Shown piece after piece: positions 35,818 through 43,759 of a DNA stretch of 64,000 nucleotides. Numbering within the stretch: the stretch's first letter is position 1; every line of letters begins with the position of its first letter. Under the pieces are notes generated by a model. The model saw only the letters and a program-made list of their open reading frames with translations. It ran no database searches and had not been told where the DNA came from. Where the stretch lies: NCBI GenBank assembly GCA_947496555.1, contig CANMDH010000013.1, positions 51,061 through 115,060 of the forward strand. Direction: 5' to 3'. This stretch comes from an uncultured Aquimarina sp. (GTDB lineage: Bacteria; Bacteroidota; Bacteroidia; Flavobacteriales; Flavobacteriaceae). Made by a program: the position numbers and the translations under genes.

Positions 35818-37148
35818 GTAGTATTATAAGTTTTAAAAATATAAACAGGCTTGCCATACCGGCGATTATTTCTGGGATTGCAGAACCCATTTTGTCGGCT
35901 ACCGATACGGCTATAGTTGGCAATATTCCTGTTATCGGTACAGAGTCTCTCGCAGCCGTTGGGATTGTAGGGTCATTTTTATCGATGCTTATTTGGGTTT
36001 TGGCACAGACACGAGCAGTAATCTCTGCTATCATATCGCAATACCTGGGTGCGGGAAAATTAGATGAAATTAAAACATTGCCAGCCCAGGCGATTCTTTT
36101 TAATATTGGACTTAGTATCACAATACTTATCGCCACGGTTCCTTTTATAGAAGAAATTTTTATGTTACTGAAAGCCGAAGGCCAGGTTCTTGAATATTGT
36201 GTATCATATTATAGTATTCGGGTTTGGGGATTTCCATTATCTCTTTTTGTATTTGCCATTTTTGGAATTTTTAGAGGATTACAAAATACATTCTGGCCAA
36301 TGATTATTGCTTTGATAGGAGTTTTTGCCAATATCATACTTGATTTTGTTCTTGTGTATGGAGTAGACGGGGTTATAGATCCAATGAATTTGGAAGGAGC
36401 TGCATGGGCAAGTCTAATTTCACAGATTATAATGGCAATATTGTCTTTGATTTTGTTGCTCAAAAAGACCGATGTATCACTTCGCCTTAAAGATATATGG
36501 CATCCAGAGATGAAACGCTTTTTAGTGATGAGTGGTAACCTGTTTATTCGTTCTTTGGCTCTTAATACAACATTAATGCTTGCTGTGCGAGAGGCCACAG
36601 GATTGGGGACTAATTATATAGCTGCACATAGTATTGCAATTCAGTTATGGTTGTTTTTTGCTTTTTTTATTGATGGGTATGGAGGTGCAGGAAATATTTT
36701 GGGAGGAAGATTATTGGGAGCAAGAGATTATACTACATTGGTTGCGATGGCCAAAAAAGTAACCGTATACGGAATCATAGTAGCTTGTTTACTAGCAGGG
36801 TTTGGGTTATTCTTTTCTGAAACGTTGGGCCTTATTTTTTCTAAGGACCAAGCAGTGCTACAGGTGTTTACTGATTTCTTTTATATTGTTGTAATTATGC
36901 TGCCCATAAATGCACTTGCATTTGTAGGAGATGGAATTTTTAAGGGATTAGGAGAAACAGGATATTTGCGAAATGTTCTTTTGGGATCCACCTTCTTGGG
37001 TTTTTTGCCCACTTTATTGATCGCTCGGTATTTTAACTGGCAATTACACGGTGTGTGGATAGCAATTTCTGTTTGGATGTTTATTAGAGGGATCTCTCTT
37101 GTAATAAAGTTCAAACAGAAATACGTTTCATTATCCCTATCTCGTTAG
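35814..37148 (+). CDS. MATE-family efflux transporter
   Basis: The 444-residue membrane protein has about 12 membrane segments and begins NRLAIPAIISGIAEPILSATDTAIVG, a typical MATE first helix pair. It has further family features near 35-75 (LAAVGIVGSFLSMLIWVLAQTRAVISAIISQYLGAG). It would export drugs or metabolites by sodium or proton antiport. It is coupled to the GNAT gene by an ATGA overlap, and its last 12 bases overlap a microprotein gene on the other strand. The substrate is unknown. Confidence 0.9.
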   Translation: MSSIISFKNINRLAIPAIISGIAEPILSATDTAIVGNIPVIGTESLAAVGIVGSFLSMLIWVLAQTRAVISAIISQYLGAGKLDEIKTLPAQAILFNIGLSITILIATVPFIEEIFMLLKAEGQVLEYCVSYYSIRVWGFPLSLFVFAIFGIFRGLQNTFWPMIIALIGVFANIILDFVLVYGVDGVIDPMNLEGAAWASLISQIIMAILSLILLLKKTDVSLRLKDIWHPEMKRFLVMSGNLFIRSLALNTTLMLAVREATGLGTNYIAAHSIAIQLWLFFAFFIDGYGGAGNILGGRLLGARDYTTLVAMAKKVTVYGIIVACLLAGFGLFFSETLGLIFSKDQAVLQVFTDFFYIVVIMLPINALAFVGDGIFKGLGETGYLRNVLLGSTFLGFLPTLLIARYFNWQLHGVWIAISVWMFIRGISLVIKFKQKYVSLSLSR

Positions 37149-37235
37149 TGCTGTGACAATCACAAAAAGAGTCAATAGATATAATGACCCCATCACAATC
37201 TCTAATCGATATTTTTCAAAAATTTTTCTTACCAT
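37137..37235 (-). CDS. Putative membrane microprotein A (32 aa)
   Basis: This short ORF runs from ATG (37235) to TAG (37137) and overlaps the 3' end of the MATE gene by 12 bases on the opposite strand. It has a charged N-terminus (MVRKIFEKYRLEI) followed by one membrane segment (VMGSLYLLTLFVIVTAL). It shares FEKxRLxI and the overall layout with microprotein B, 114 bases upstream. Two neighbouring ORFs with the same design are unlikely by chance in AT-rich DNA. The function is unknown. Confidence 0.5.
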   Translation of the reverse strand: MVRKIFEKYRLEIVMGSLYLLTLFVIVTALTR

Positions 37236-37349
37236 AACCCAAAAGTACATCGTCTTTAACAATGATAAAATACGTATATACACGTATTTATAAAATAGAA
37301 AGGGATAATTATTTAGTTGGTTTTAAAAGTAACTAATTGTTTATTTCTA

Positions 37350-37439
37350 TTACAAAACAAATAGAATAAGCACGGTATAAAAAACCATTAAAAGCACCCC
37401 TATTTTTAACCTGTTTTTTTCGAAGAATTGTTCTAACAT
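37350..37439 (-). CDS. Putative membrane microprotein B (29 aa)
   Basis: ATG (37439) to TAA (37350) encodes MLEQFFEKNRLKI followed by one membrane segment (GVLLMVFYTVLILFVL). It resembles microprotein A. Between the two genes is an inverted repeat, AAATACGT/ACGTATTT (37268-37291). No consensus promoter is seen upstream. The rest of the 440-base gap between the MATE and crotonase genes (37440-37588) shows nothing else. Confidence 0.5.
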   Translation of the reverse strand: MLEQFFEKNRLKIGVLLMVFYTVLILFVL

Positions 37440-37588
37440 ATTTTAAAGATAAATCATGTTAATTAGTTAGCGTACAAAAACGACTTTGTAGTTATTATTA
37501 GTTTTTAACAGGAAATAAACATAACGATAAAAATAAATGAATATTTAAACGAGATATTAACTATTTTTATGTTAAAAATCAAACAATA

Positions 37589-38353
37589 ATGACATTAAGA
37601 ACCAATGGAAGTTTATATGTAAATACTCAAAACAACATTGCCACTATAGAGTTTGGACACCCAGCTAGTAATTCATTTCCATCAGAATTGCTTGCTCGTT
37701 TATCAAAAGCATTTGATCAACTATCTGTTGATAACTCGGTTCATGTTATTATTTTAAAATCTGAAGGTGATCGTGCTTTTTGTGCAGGAGCTTCATTTGA
37801 TGAGTTGGTTTCGATTTCTAACCATGAAGAAGGTAAAAAGTTTTTTTCAGGTTTTGCCAATGTAATCAATGCGATGCGTAGGTGTAAAAAACCAATTATC
37901 GGTAGGATCCAAGGTAAAACTGTTGGCGGTGGGGTAGGATTAGCATCTGCATGTGATTATTGTATGGCTGTAGAAAGTGCTTCGATTAAGCTGAGTGAAT
38001 TGACCATTGGGATAGGCCCGTTTGTAATCGAACCTGCAGTATCCAGAAAAATTGGATTGGCAGCGTTCGAATCGTTGGCGTGGGGTGCATCACAATGGAA
38101 AAACGCCTATTGGGCAAAAGAAAAAGGATTGTTCTCAAGAGTTTTTGTAACCCTTGAAGAATTGGATAAAGAAACACAATTGTTTGCCGAAAAATTATCT
38201 AGTTATAATCCGCAGGCTTTGCAAGAAATGAAAAAAGCAACATGGTTAGGAACAGATCATTGGGATGAGTTATTAATAGAAAGAGCCGCCATATCGGGAA
38301 CGTTCGTGCTTTCAGAGTTTACTAAAAAAGCGCTGACTAAATTCAAGAAATAA
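37589..38353 (+). CDS. Enoyl-CoA hydratase/isomerase family protein
   Basis: The 254-residue crotonase-fold protein has the CoA and oxyanion-hole motifs: DRAFCAGASFDELVS (about 63-77) and GKTVGGGVGLASACDYCMA (about 109-127), with the second oxyanion Gly in GGGVG. The catalytic acid region reads LSELTIGIGPFVIEPAVSRKIG. Isomerases and hydratases differ here, and I cannot assign the reaction. It stands alone, with no other fatty-acid oxidation gene near it. Confidence 0.88.
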   Translation: MTLRTNGSLYVNTQNNIATIEFGHPASNSFPSELLARLSKAFDQLSVDNSVHVIILKSEGDRAFCAGASFDELVSISNHEEGKKFFSGFANVINAMRRCKKPIIGRIQGKTVGGGVGLASACDYCMAVESASIKLSELTIGIGPFVIEPAVSRKIGLAAFESLAWGASQWKNAYWAKEKGLFSRVFVTLEELDKETQLFAEKLSSYNPQALQEMKKATWLGTDHWDELLIERAAISGTFVLSEFTKKALTKFKK

Positions 38354-38468
38354 ATTTGCTTACGCCTTAGAAACATACTATCTTTTTCAATGAAATTGTA
38401 AGAGCAGCTGTTACACCAGCTGCAGTTGTATTATTTGTCAAAAAACATATTTTAGTCTATAATAAACC

Positions 38469-39293
38469 ATGCAATTGTTTAGAAAAGATTCGCGGTATTA
38501 TCCAGATATTCCATTATTTCTAATCCTGATTCCTTTTATCAGCGCTTTCAATTATTATTTGACGTATAATAATATAAAATTCAACGGTTTTTTAGCACTT
38601 ACCTTTACTTTAGATACCTTAACAGGATACGTGGGTTGGTTAGGGGCTCGCAAAGCTATTCTGTATCTCGATAAAAGCCTGCCTTATAGTAAAGGGATTC
38701 CAAAACGTATTATCATTCAGTTTCTTTTAACTACCCTAATTGGACTTTTTATTATTAGTGCCTTTACAGAAATAATAAGTCTTATTGCCAGAGGTAAAAT
38801 GGCTCCTTCAAGTTTTTATACACACGATCTTTTTATCATTAGTATTTGGTTCTTTGTGATTAATGCCATTTATATTATGCTCTATTATTATAAAAAATGG
38901 CAACGAACTGAAGCCGAGATCGCACTCGAAAAACAAACTAAAATTGAAGGTTTTGTAATACGCGTAGGCAAAAAAGATTTGAAATTCTCTTATAACGAAC
39001 TGATTGGTTTTTATGTGGATTCTGATTATGTAGTAGCATGCCATACAGAAGGTAACACATATTACCTGGATACTTCTTTAGATAAAATAGAAGAAAAACT
39101 CCCTGCAAGTTTTTATTTTAGACTTAATCGTAAATATCTCCTTCATCGTAACGTAATGAATGGATTTAAACGAATCGAAAACGGAAAACTGTTGGTGTTT
39201 TTAAATGTATCTCATTCATCACTTCCAGGAGAAATTCCTGTAAGTCGCGCAAAAGCCCCATCATTTAAAAGCTGGTTTTGGCCAAATCAATAA
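38469..39293 (+). CDS. Membrane-bound LytTR transcriptional regulator
   Basis: The 274-residue protein has four membrane segments in the N-terminal half (about 15-35, 45-62, 78-105, 120-142). A short linker helix (KWQRTEAEIALEKQTK) follows, and then a LytTR DNA-binding domain (about 165-255; FVIRVGKKDLKFSYNELIGFYVDSDYV, then FRLNRKYLLHRNVM). It has no receiver domain, so the signal must come through the membrane part. It may regulate the following genes (secreted protein 39399, serine hydrolase 40031), but only position suggests this. Confidence 0.87.
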   Translation: MQLFRKDSRYYPDIPLFLILIPFISAFNYYLTYNNIKFNGFLALTFTLDTLTGYVGWLGARKAILYLDKSLPYSKGIPKRIIIQFLLTTLIGLFIISAFTEIISLIARGKMAPSSFYTHDLFIISIWFFVINAIYIMLYYYKKWQRTEAEIALEKQTKIEGFVIRVGKKDLKFSYNELIGFYVDSDYVVACHTEGNTYYLDTSLDKIEEKLPASFYFRLNRKYLLHRNVMNGFKRIENGKLLVFLNVSHSSLPGEIPVSRAKAPSFKSWFWPNQ

Positions 39294-39398
39294 CGCTTAA
39301 GACCTAAAACTGATACCATTCAACGGAAAAGTAAATTAAACACATGCTTTACAAAGACGGCATATCATAATTTTATCCAAGGTTAAAAAAATCTTAGT

Positions 39399-39998
39399 AT
39401 GAAATTTAAATATGTTATTATCGGCTTGCTTTGTTTTGCACTTCACACGGGATATTCTCAAGATGATTCTGTACATAATTATCGTAATTTTCCTTTGATC
39501 ATTACCCTTCAGTTTCACTCTTTTTCTATGCCTTTTAAGAATATTAAATCCAATTTTTCTAATATCGGAATTGGTATAGGAACCGAAGTTAGTTACAATA
39601 AGAAATCCAATGGAGTGCAGCAATTTCACCTTATCTGGTATAGAAATAAAAATATGGGCAATGGACTTTTGGCGTATTCACAGGCCGTTTGGCGGCCCTC
39701 GATTGGTTCAAACTTGTATACCGAACTCAAACTTGGGGTAGGATACCTTTTATCAAAAGGACCTTCAGAATCATTCAAACAAAAGAACGGAGAATGGATA
39801 TCGGTAGGTAAAAAGGGCAAAGGTATGTTCACAATACCAGTTGGGCTTTCGGTAGGATATGAAAACGAAAATGAAAAAACATACGTCTCTCCGTTTGCAA
39901 GTTATCAACTTCTTATTGCAACTGATTATAATAAGAGTATTCCGATTGTTCCTTATACTTTGATACAACTTGGTAATAGAATTCATTTTGAAGACTAA
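39399..39998 (+). CDS. Secreted protein of unknown function
   Basis: The 199-residue protein has a signal peptide (MKFKYVIIGLLCFALHTGYS, cleaved before QDD). The rest is rich in alternating strands with Gly and aromatic residues (FSMPFKNIKSNFSNIGIGIG; ELKLGVGYLLSKG; IPVGLSVGYENE; VPYTLIQLGNRIHFED), which suggests a small outer-membrane beta-barrel. I do not recognise a family. It lies 32 bases before the serine hydrolase gene, so the two are probably co-transcribed. Confidence 0.7.
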   Translation: MKFKYVIIGLLCFALHTGYSQDDSVHNYRNFPLIITLQFHSFSMPFKNIKSNFSNIGIGIGTEVSYNKKSNGVQQFHLIWYRNKNMGNGLLAYSQAVWRPSIGSNLYTELKLGVGYLLSKGPSESFKQKNGEWISVGKKGKGMFTIPVGLSVGYENENEKTYVSPFASYQLLIATDYNKSIPIVPYTLIQLGNRIHFED

Positions 39999-40030
39999 TA
40001 CAATTTTTAATTTTTTCAAAAGCACACATT

Positions 40031-41200
40031 ATGAAAAGGTATTATAATCACATCGTTTTTTCTGTCTTATATTTTCTGGTAATTTCAGTTTTTTCTCAAA
40101 AACATCCTGAAAGATGTGAAGATCCAGTAGAGTTTAATACTAGTTACTCAAAAAAAGATGCTATTCAAAGCGCTCTGGATGTAATTGTAGAAGAAGGGGT
40201 TCCGGGTGTAAGCTTGGCAGTTTTTTCAGATGAAGGATGGTTCATGGCTAATTCAGGAGTGGTAAATATTGAAAAGAAAATTTCTATGCAATCTTGCTAT
40301 TTACAATATCCGCAGAGTATTGCTAAGACTTACATGGCAGTGGCTGTACTTCAGTTATATGAACAAGGAAAAATAGATCTGGATGATCCTATCGCAAAAT
40401 ACTTACCTTCTTCAATTAGTGATCATCTTACCGAATCAGATAAAATAAGTGTTCGTATGCTTTTAAACCATACTTCTGGGCTTACCGAATATAATTTTAA
40501 TCCAAATTATGTGACCAAGCTATTTCAAGAACCAGAACACATTTTTAAACCTGAAGATTATATAAAATACATACATGGCAAACCCCTTGATTTTCCAAAG
40601 GGGAGTAAATATTCTTATCGAAATACAAATTATGTATTGCTAGCAATAATAGTGAATGAAATTACTGGGGACCATGCTTCTTTTATTCGAGAAGTTATTT
40701 TTAAACCTCTAGGATTACGGCACACGTATTATCCGCTTTTGGTTGATCAACTTGGTAATGATCAACTGGTTTCTGCTTATTGGGATCGCCATAGTCAAGG
40801 TGTTATAGAGAATGCTTCAAAAATTCAGCAAAATAATGTAGCCTATATGGTAGGAGATGACGGGATTGTTACTACTCCTGTCGAAGCCATTATGTTTCTT
40901 AAAGCACTAATGGAAGGAAAATTAATTAAAGAAGCTACTTTGCAAGAAATGCTAGAATGGGTAAAAAGAAAAGATGGCTCATTAGGATATGGATTAGGAA
41001 TAGTCTATAATAATATTAATGGATTTAAGTCCTATGGGCACTCTGGTGGCGGTATAGGTGCAGGAGCAGAACTAAGGTATTTCCCCGACAAAAACATATA
41101 CATGTTTGTAAGTATAAACTTAGGTACCGTTACCGAAAGCCCTTTGCACAAGGGTATTGCTCCGGCCAGGGATCAACTTTTTAAAGCACTTTTAGAATAA
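40031..41200 (+). CDS. Serine hydrolase, class C beta-lactamase fold
   Basis: The 389-residue protein has a signal-like N-terminus (VFSVLYFLVISVFSQ) and the PBP/beta-lactamase class C motifs. The nucleophile motif S-x-x-K is Ser96-I-A-K99 (YPQSIAKTYMA), the Y-x-N-like motif lies in KYSYRNTNYVLL, and the third motif is HSGGGIG near 337. Such proteins may be D-amino-acid peptidases or esterases acting in the periplasm, so antibiotic resistance should not be assumed. It follows the unknown secreted protein at 32 bases and shares its direction with the LytTR gene. Confidence 0.87.
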   Translation: MKRYYNHIVFSVLYFLVISVFSQKHPERCEDPVEFNTSYSKKDAIQSALDVIVEEGVPGVSLAVFSDEGWFMANSGVVNIEKKISMQSCYLQYPQSIAKTYMAVAVLQLYEQGKIDLDDPIAKYLPSSISDHLTESDKISVRMLLNHTSGLTEYNFNPNYVTKLFQEPEHIFKPEDYIKYIHGKPLDFPKGSKYSYRNTNYVLLAIIVNEITGDHASFIREVIFKPLGLRHTYYPLLVDQLGNDQLVSAYWDRHSQGVIENASKIQQNNVAYMVGDDGIVTTPVEAIMFLKALMEGKLIKEATLQEMLEWVKRKDGSLGYGLGIVYNNINGFKSYGHSGGGIGAGAELRYFPDKNIYMFVSINLGTVTESPLHKGIAPARDQLFKALLE

Positions 41201-41282
41201 GAACATCAAAGCACTTTATTTATACAGATAGGGATAATAGTAGTTTCTTAATATTCCTGAAGGAATAGAATGTAATCTTCCT

Positions 41283-41290
41283 TAACTTTG
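41283..41290 (+). promoter_or_regulatory. queD -7 box with upstream palindrome
   Basis: TAACTTTG (41283-41290) matches TAnnTTTG, 21 bases before the queD start. A perfect 14-base palindrome ATTCCTGAAGGAAT lies at about 41252-41265, in the place of a -33 region, and could be an operator. Confidence 0.5.
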
Positions 41291-41311
41291 CGAAAAATTA
41301 CACAGTAAAGG

Positions 41312-41764
41312 ATGAGTAAAATTCGTATCACCAAACAGTTTTCTTTTGAAACCGGTCATGCTTTATATGGGTATGACGGAAAATGTCGGAATGTACATGG
41401 GCATAGTTATAAATTAAGCGTTACTGTAATTGGCGCACCTATTACCGACACAACTCATGTAAAGTTAGGTATGGTGATCGATTTTGGCGATCTTAAAAAG
41501 ATTGTAAAAGAAGATATCGAAGATGTGTTTGATCATGCAACCGTATTCAATAAAAATACCCCGCATATAGAACTGGCCAAAGAATTAGAAGAAAGAGGGC
41601 ACAATGTGATTTTGGTAGATTATCAACCTACCAGCGAGAATATGGTGATCGATTTTGCAAAGAAGATCAAATCAAGGCTGCCAAAGAATATAGAATTACA
41701 TTCCTTAAAACTTCAGGAAACAGAAACCTCTTATGCCGAGTGGTATGCTTCTGATAATGAGTAG
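41312..41764 (+). CDS. queD: 6-carboxytetrahydropterin synthase family
   Basis: The 150-residue protein has the zinc-binding histidines in FSFETGHALYG (His16) and NVHGHSYKL (His28, His30 region), the catalytic Cys in GKCRNVHGH, and the C-terminal Glu motif LQETETSYAEWY. It makes 6-carboxy-tetrahydropterin in queuosine synthesis; the family also contains PTPS enzymes, so the exact reaction is likely but not proven. It has its own -7 box. A repeat follows, and then lpxH. Confidence 0.9.
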   Translation: MSKIRITKQFSFETGHALYGYDGKCRNVHGHSYKLSVTVIGAPITDTTHVKLGMVIDFGDLKKIVKEDIEDVFDHATVFNKNTPHIELAKELEERGHNVILVDYQPTSENMVIDFAKKIKSRLPKNIELHSLKLQETETSYAEWYASDNE

Positions 41765-41788
41765 GCCTATAAAACAAACCTAATTACT

Positions 41789-41851
41789 GTCACACCGAGC
41801 GGAGTCGAGGTGCAAACAAGGAAAATATCTCTCGACTACGCTCGAGATGAT
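41789..41851. repeat. GC-rich intergenic repeat
   Basis: Two imperfect palindromes, one around caccgagcggagtcgaggtg (from 41792) and one around tctcgactacgctcgaga (from 41830), with GTCA at one end and an ATGA at the other. The sequence stands out by GC content between queD and lpxH. I recall similar repeats in many flavobacteria. Confidence 0.6.
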
Positions 41852-41939
41852 AGAAAAACGAAATTGTTTAAAGGGAGAGAGGTCATTTGCTTTACAGCTG
41901 CTTCAATAAATTCCTATATTTACAGCATAAACATAGCGT

Positions 41940-42698
41940 ATGAATCTTCCTGAGGGGAAAAATATATATTTTGCAAGCGATAATCACCTGGGAGCTCCAA
42001 CTGCAGAAAAGAGTTTTCCAAGAGAACAAAAATTTGTAAGATGGCTCGATGAGGTTAAAAAAGACGCTGCAGCGATCTTTTTACTTGGTGATCTTTTTGA
42101 TTTTTGGTTCGAATATAAAACTGTAGTTCCAAAAGGATTTACAAGGACCTTAGGTAAACTTGCAGAGATTACAGACTCAGGGATTCCTATTTATTATTTT
42201 GTGGGGAATCATGATCTTTGGATGAATGGTTATTTTGAAGAAGAATTAAATATCCCAGTGTATCACAAACCACAAGAATTTACATTTAACGATACTACTT
42301 TTTTTATCGGGCATGGTGATGGATTAGGGCCAGGAGATAAAGGGTATAAACGAATGAAAAAAGTATTTACCAACCCGGTGGCAAAATGGTTTTATAGATG
42401 GTTGCATCCTGATCTTGGTGTTAAATTAGCACAGTACCTTTCTGTTAAAAATAAACTTATTTCGGGAGACGAAGATGTAACTTTTCTAGGAGAAGACAGC
42501 GAATGGTTAGTACAATATTGTAAAAGAAAACTTGACGATAAGCATCGAGATCATTTCGTATTTGGTCATCGACATTTACCTATGGAAATTGAACTAAATG
42601 AGAAATCTAGGTATACCAACTTAGGAGATTGGATTATCCATTATACCTACGCCATTTTTGATGGAAAGAAAATGAGTCTTGAAAAATATACCGGCTAA
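41940..42698 (+). CDS. lpxH: UDP-2,3-diacylglucosamine diphosphatase, LpxH type
   Basis: The 252-residue metallophosphoesterase cleaves UDP-2,3-diacylglucosamine to lipid X in lipid A synthesis. The metal-binding motifs appear in order: DNH (Asp14, His16, FASDNHLG), GDLFDFW (Asp near 47), GNHD (YFVGNHDLWMNG), GHGDG and GHRH (FVFGHRHLP). Bacteroidetes carry this form rather than the E. coli one, with a longer middle region. Its last four bases overlap the convergent ABC ATPase gene. Confidence 0.9.
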   Translation: MNLPEGKNIYFASDNHLGAPTAEKSFPREQKFVRWLDEVKKDAAAIFLLGDLFDFWFEYKTVVPKGFTRTLGKLAEITDSGIPIYYFVGNHDLWMNGYFEEELNIPVYHKPQEFTFNDTTFFIGHGDGLGPGDKGYKRMKKVFTNPVAKWFYRWLHPDLGVKLAQYLSVKNKLISGDEDVTFLGEDSEWLVQYCKRKLDDKHRDHFVFGHRHLPMEIELNEKSRYTNLGDWIIHYTYAIFDGKKMSLEKYTG

Positions 42699-43663
42699 CC
42701 TTTTATTCTTCGCTGAATAATTTCATCGGGGATCGAGATCCCTACCATTTCTGGAGCTGTAAGTGGGATATAATGATCAAAAAATATAATTGAATTGTCA
42801 AATACAGCCTCAATCAAATAATGACTTCCGTTGAAATATGAGTTTTTCACCCTTGCTTTTATCGGCGATGTAGGCTCTATTTTTATTTCATGAGGATAGG
42901 CAAGAATCTCATTGTTATTTTCATAACCTAATACAGAGAGCGACATTTTATTGACTTCACCAAAAAGAGAAGCAATGTAATAATCAGGCGGATTTTGATA
43001 AAGCATTTCAGTTTTCTGCTGAGTAACAATTTCGCCTTGTTTGATTACAATAGTCTCATCTGCAAACGAAAGAATATCTGTTTTGTCATGTGTCGCAGTG
43101 ATACTAGTAATTTGGTTTCGTTTCAGAAATCTAAAAAGATTTCGACGTAAAGAACTCCTTCTGAAGTTATCAATATTATGAAACGGTTCGTCCAGTAATA
43201 GTAATTCTGGTTTTTTGGCAAGTGCTTTGGCTAGGGCTACTCGTTGTTTTTGCCCGCCACTTAGATTTTCAACCTTGGTGTCTGCAAAGTCCATCATTTC
43301 AACAATCTCTAATAACTCCTGTACTCTTCCTTGTTTCAAATCAGGTTCAAAATTAGAAAGGTATTGACCAATATTTTCGGCAACGGAACGGTAAGATTGA
43401 AGTTCGAACCCTTGTGACAAGTATTTCATGTTTTCCTCACCAGGCACCAAATTGTGAAGAGGACCTAGTAGTTTTTTGTCATCCCAAAACAATGCTCCCT
43501 GTTCAACATGTAGCAAGCCATAAATAATTTTAAGCAAGGTGCTTTTTCCACAGCCACTAGCTCCAATTAATGCAATATGTTGCCCTTTTTCAATAGAAAA
43601 ACTCACGTTTTTTAAAACGGGCTCAATGTCATAAGCAAAGGATATATTATCTACGGTAAGCAT
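42695..43663 (-). CDS. ABC transporter ATP-binding protein
   Basis: The 322-residue protein has a full ABC ATPase: Walker A GASGCGKST (34-42), signature LSGGQKQRVALAKALA, Walker B LLLLDEPFHNID, and the switch His in ITATHDKTD. The C-terminal extension (about 230-322) resembles a TOBE-like regulatory domain (ILAYPHEIKIEPTSPIKARVKNSYF), as in FbpC and PotA importers. No permease or binding-protein gene adjoins it, so its partner must lie elsewhere. The substrate is unknown. It is convergent with lpxH and tail-overlaps it by four bases. Confidence 0.85.
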   Translation of the reverse strand: MLTVDNISFAYDIEPVLKNVSFSIEKGQHIALIGASGCGKSTLLKIIYGLLHVEQGALFWDDKKLLGPLHNLVPGEENMKYLSQGFELQSYRSVAENIGQYLSNFEPDLKQGRVQELLEIVEMMDFADTKVENLSGGQKQRVALAKALAKKPELLLLDEPFHNIDNFRRSSLRRNLFRFLKRNQITSITATHDKTDILSFADETIVIKQGEIVTQQKTEMLYQNPPDYYIASLFGEVNKMSLSVLGYENNNEILAYPHEIKIEPTSPIKARVKNSYFNGSHYLIEAVFDNSIIFFDHYIPLTAPEMVGISIPDEIIQRRIKG

Positions 43664-43700
43664 TACTCAAATATATTGAACTTTGATGAGGTTTTTGAAT

Positions 43701-43746
43701 AAAAAATCCACCTCTTTTTACAGGGGTGGATTTTTTATTTTTTTAA
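43701..43746. terminator. Bidirectional terminator
   Basis: The arms aaaaaatccacc (43701-43712) and ggtggatttttt (43735-43746) form a 12-bp stem. It stands just after the S9A peptidase gene (leftward). Confidence 0.85.
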
Positions 43747-43759
43747 AAGTAATAGAGGC

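Noticed and set aside
40031-41200. Class C beta-lactamase resistance gene
   Set aside because: The motifs fit the broad serine hydrolase family; nothing points to antibiotic hydrolysis.
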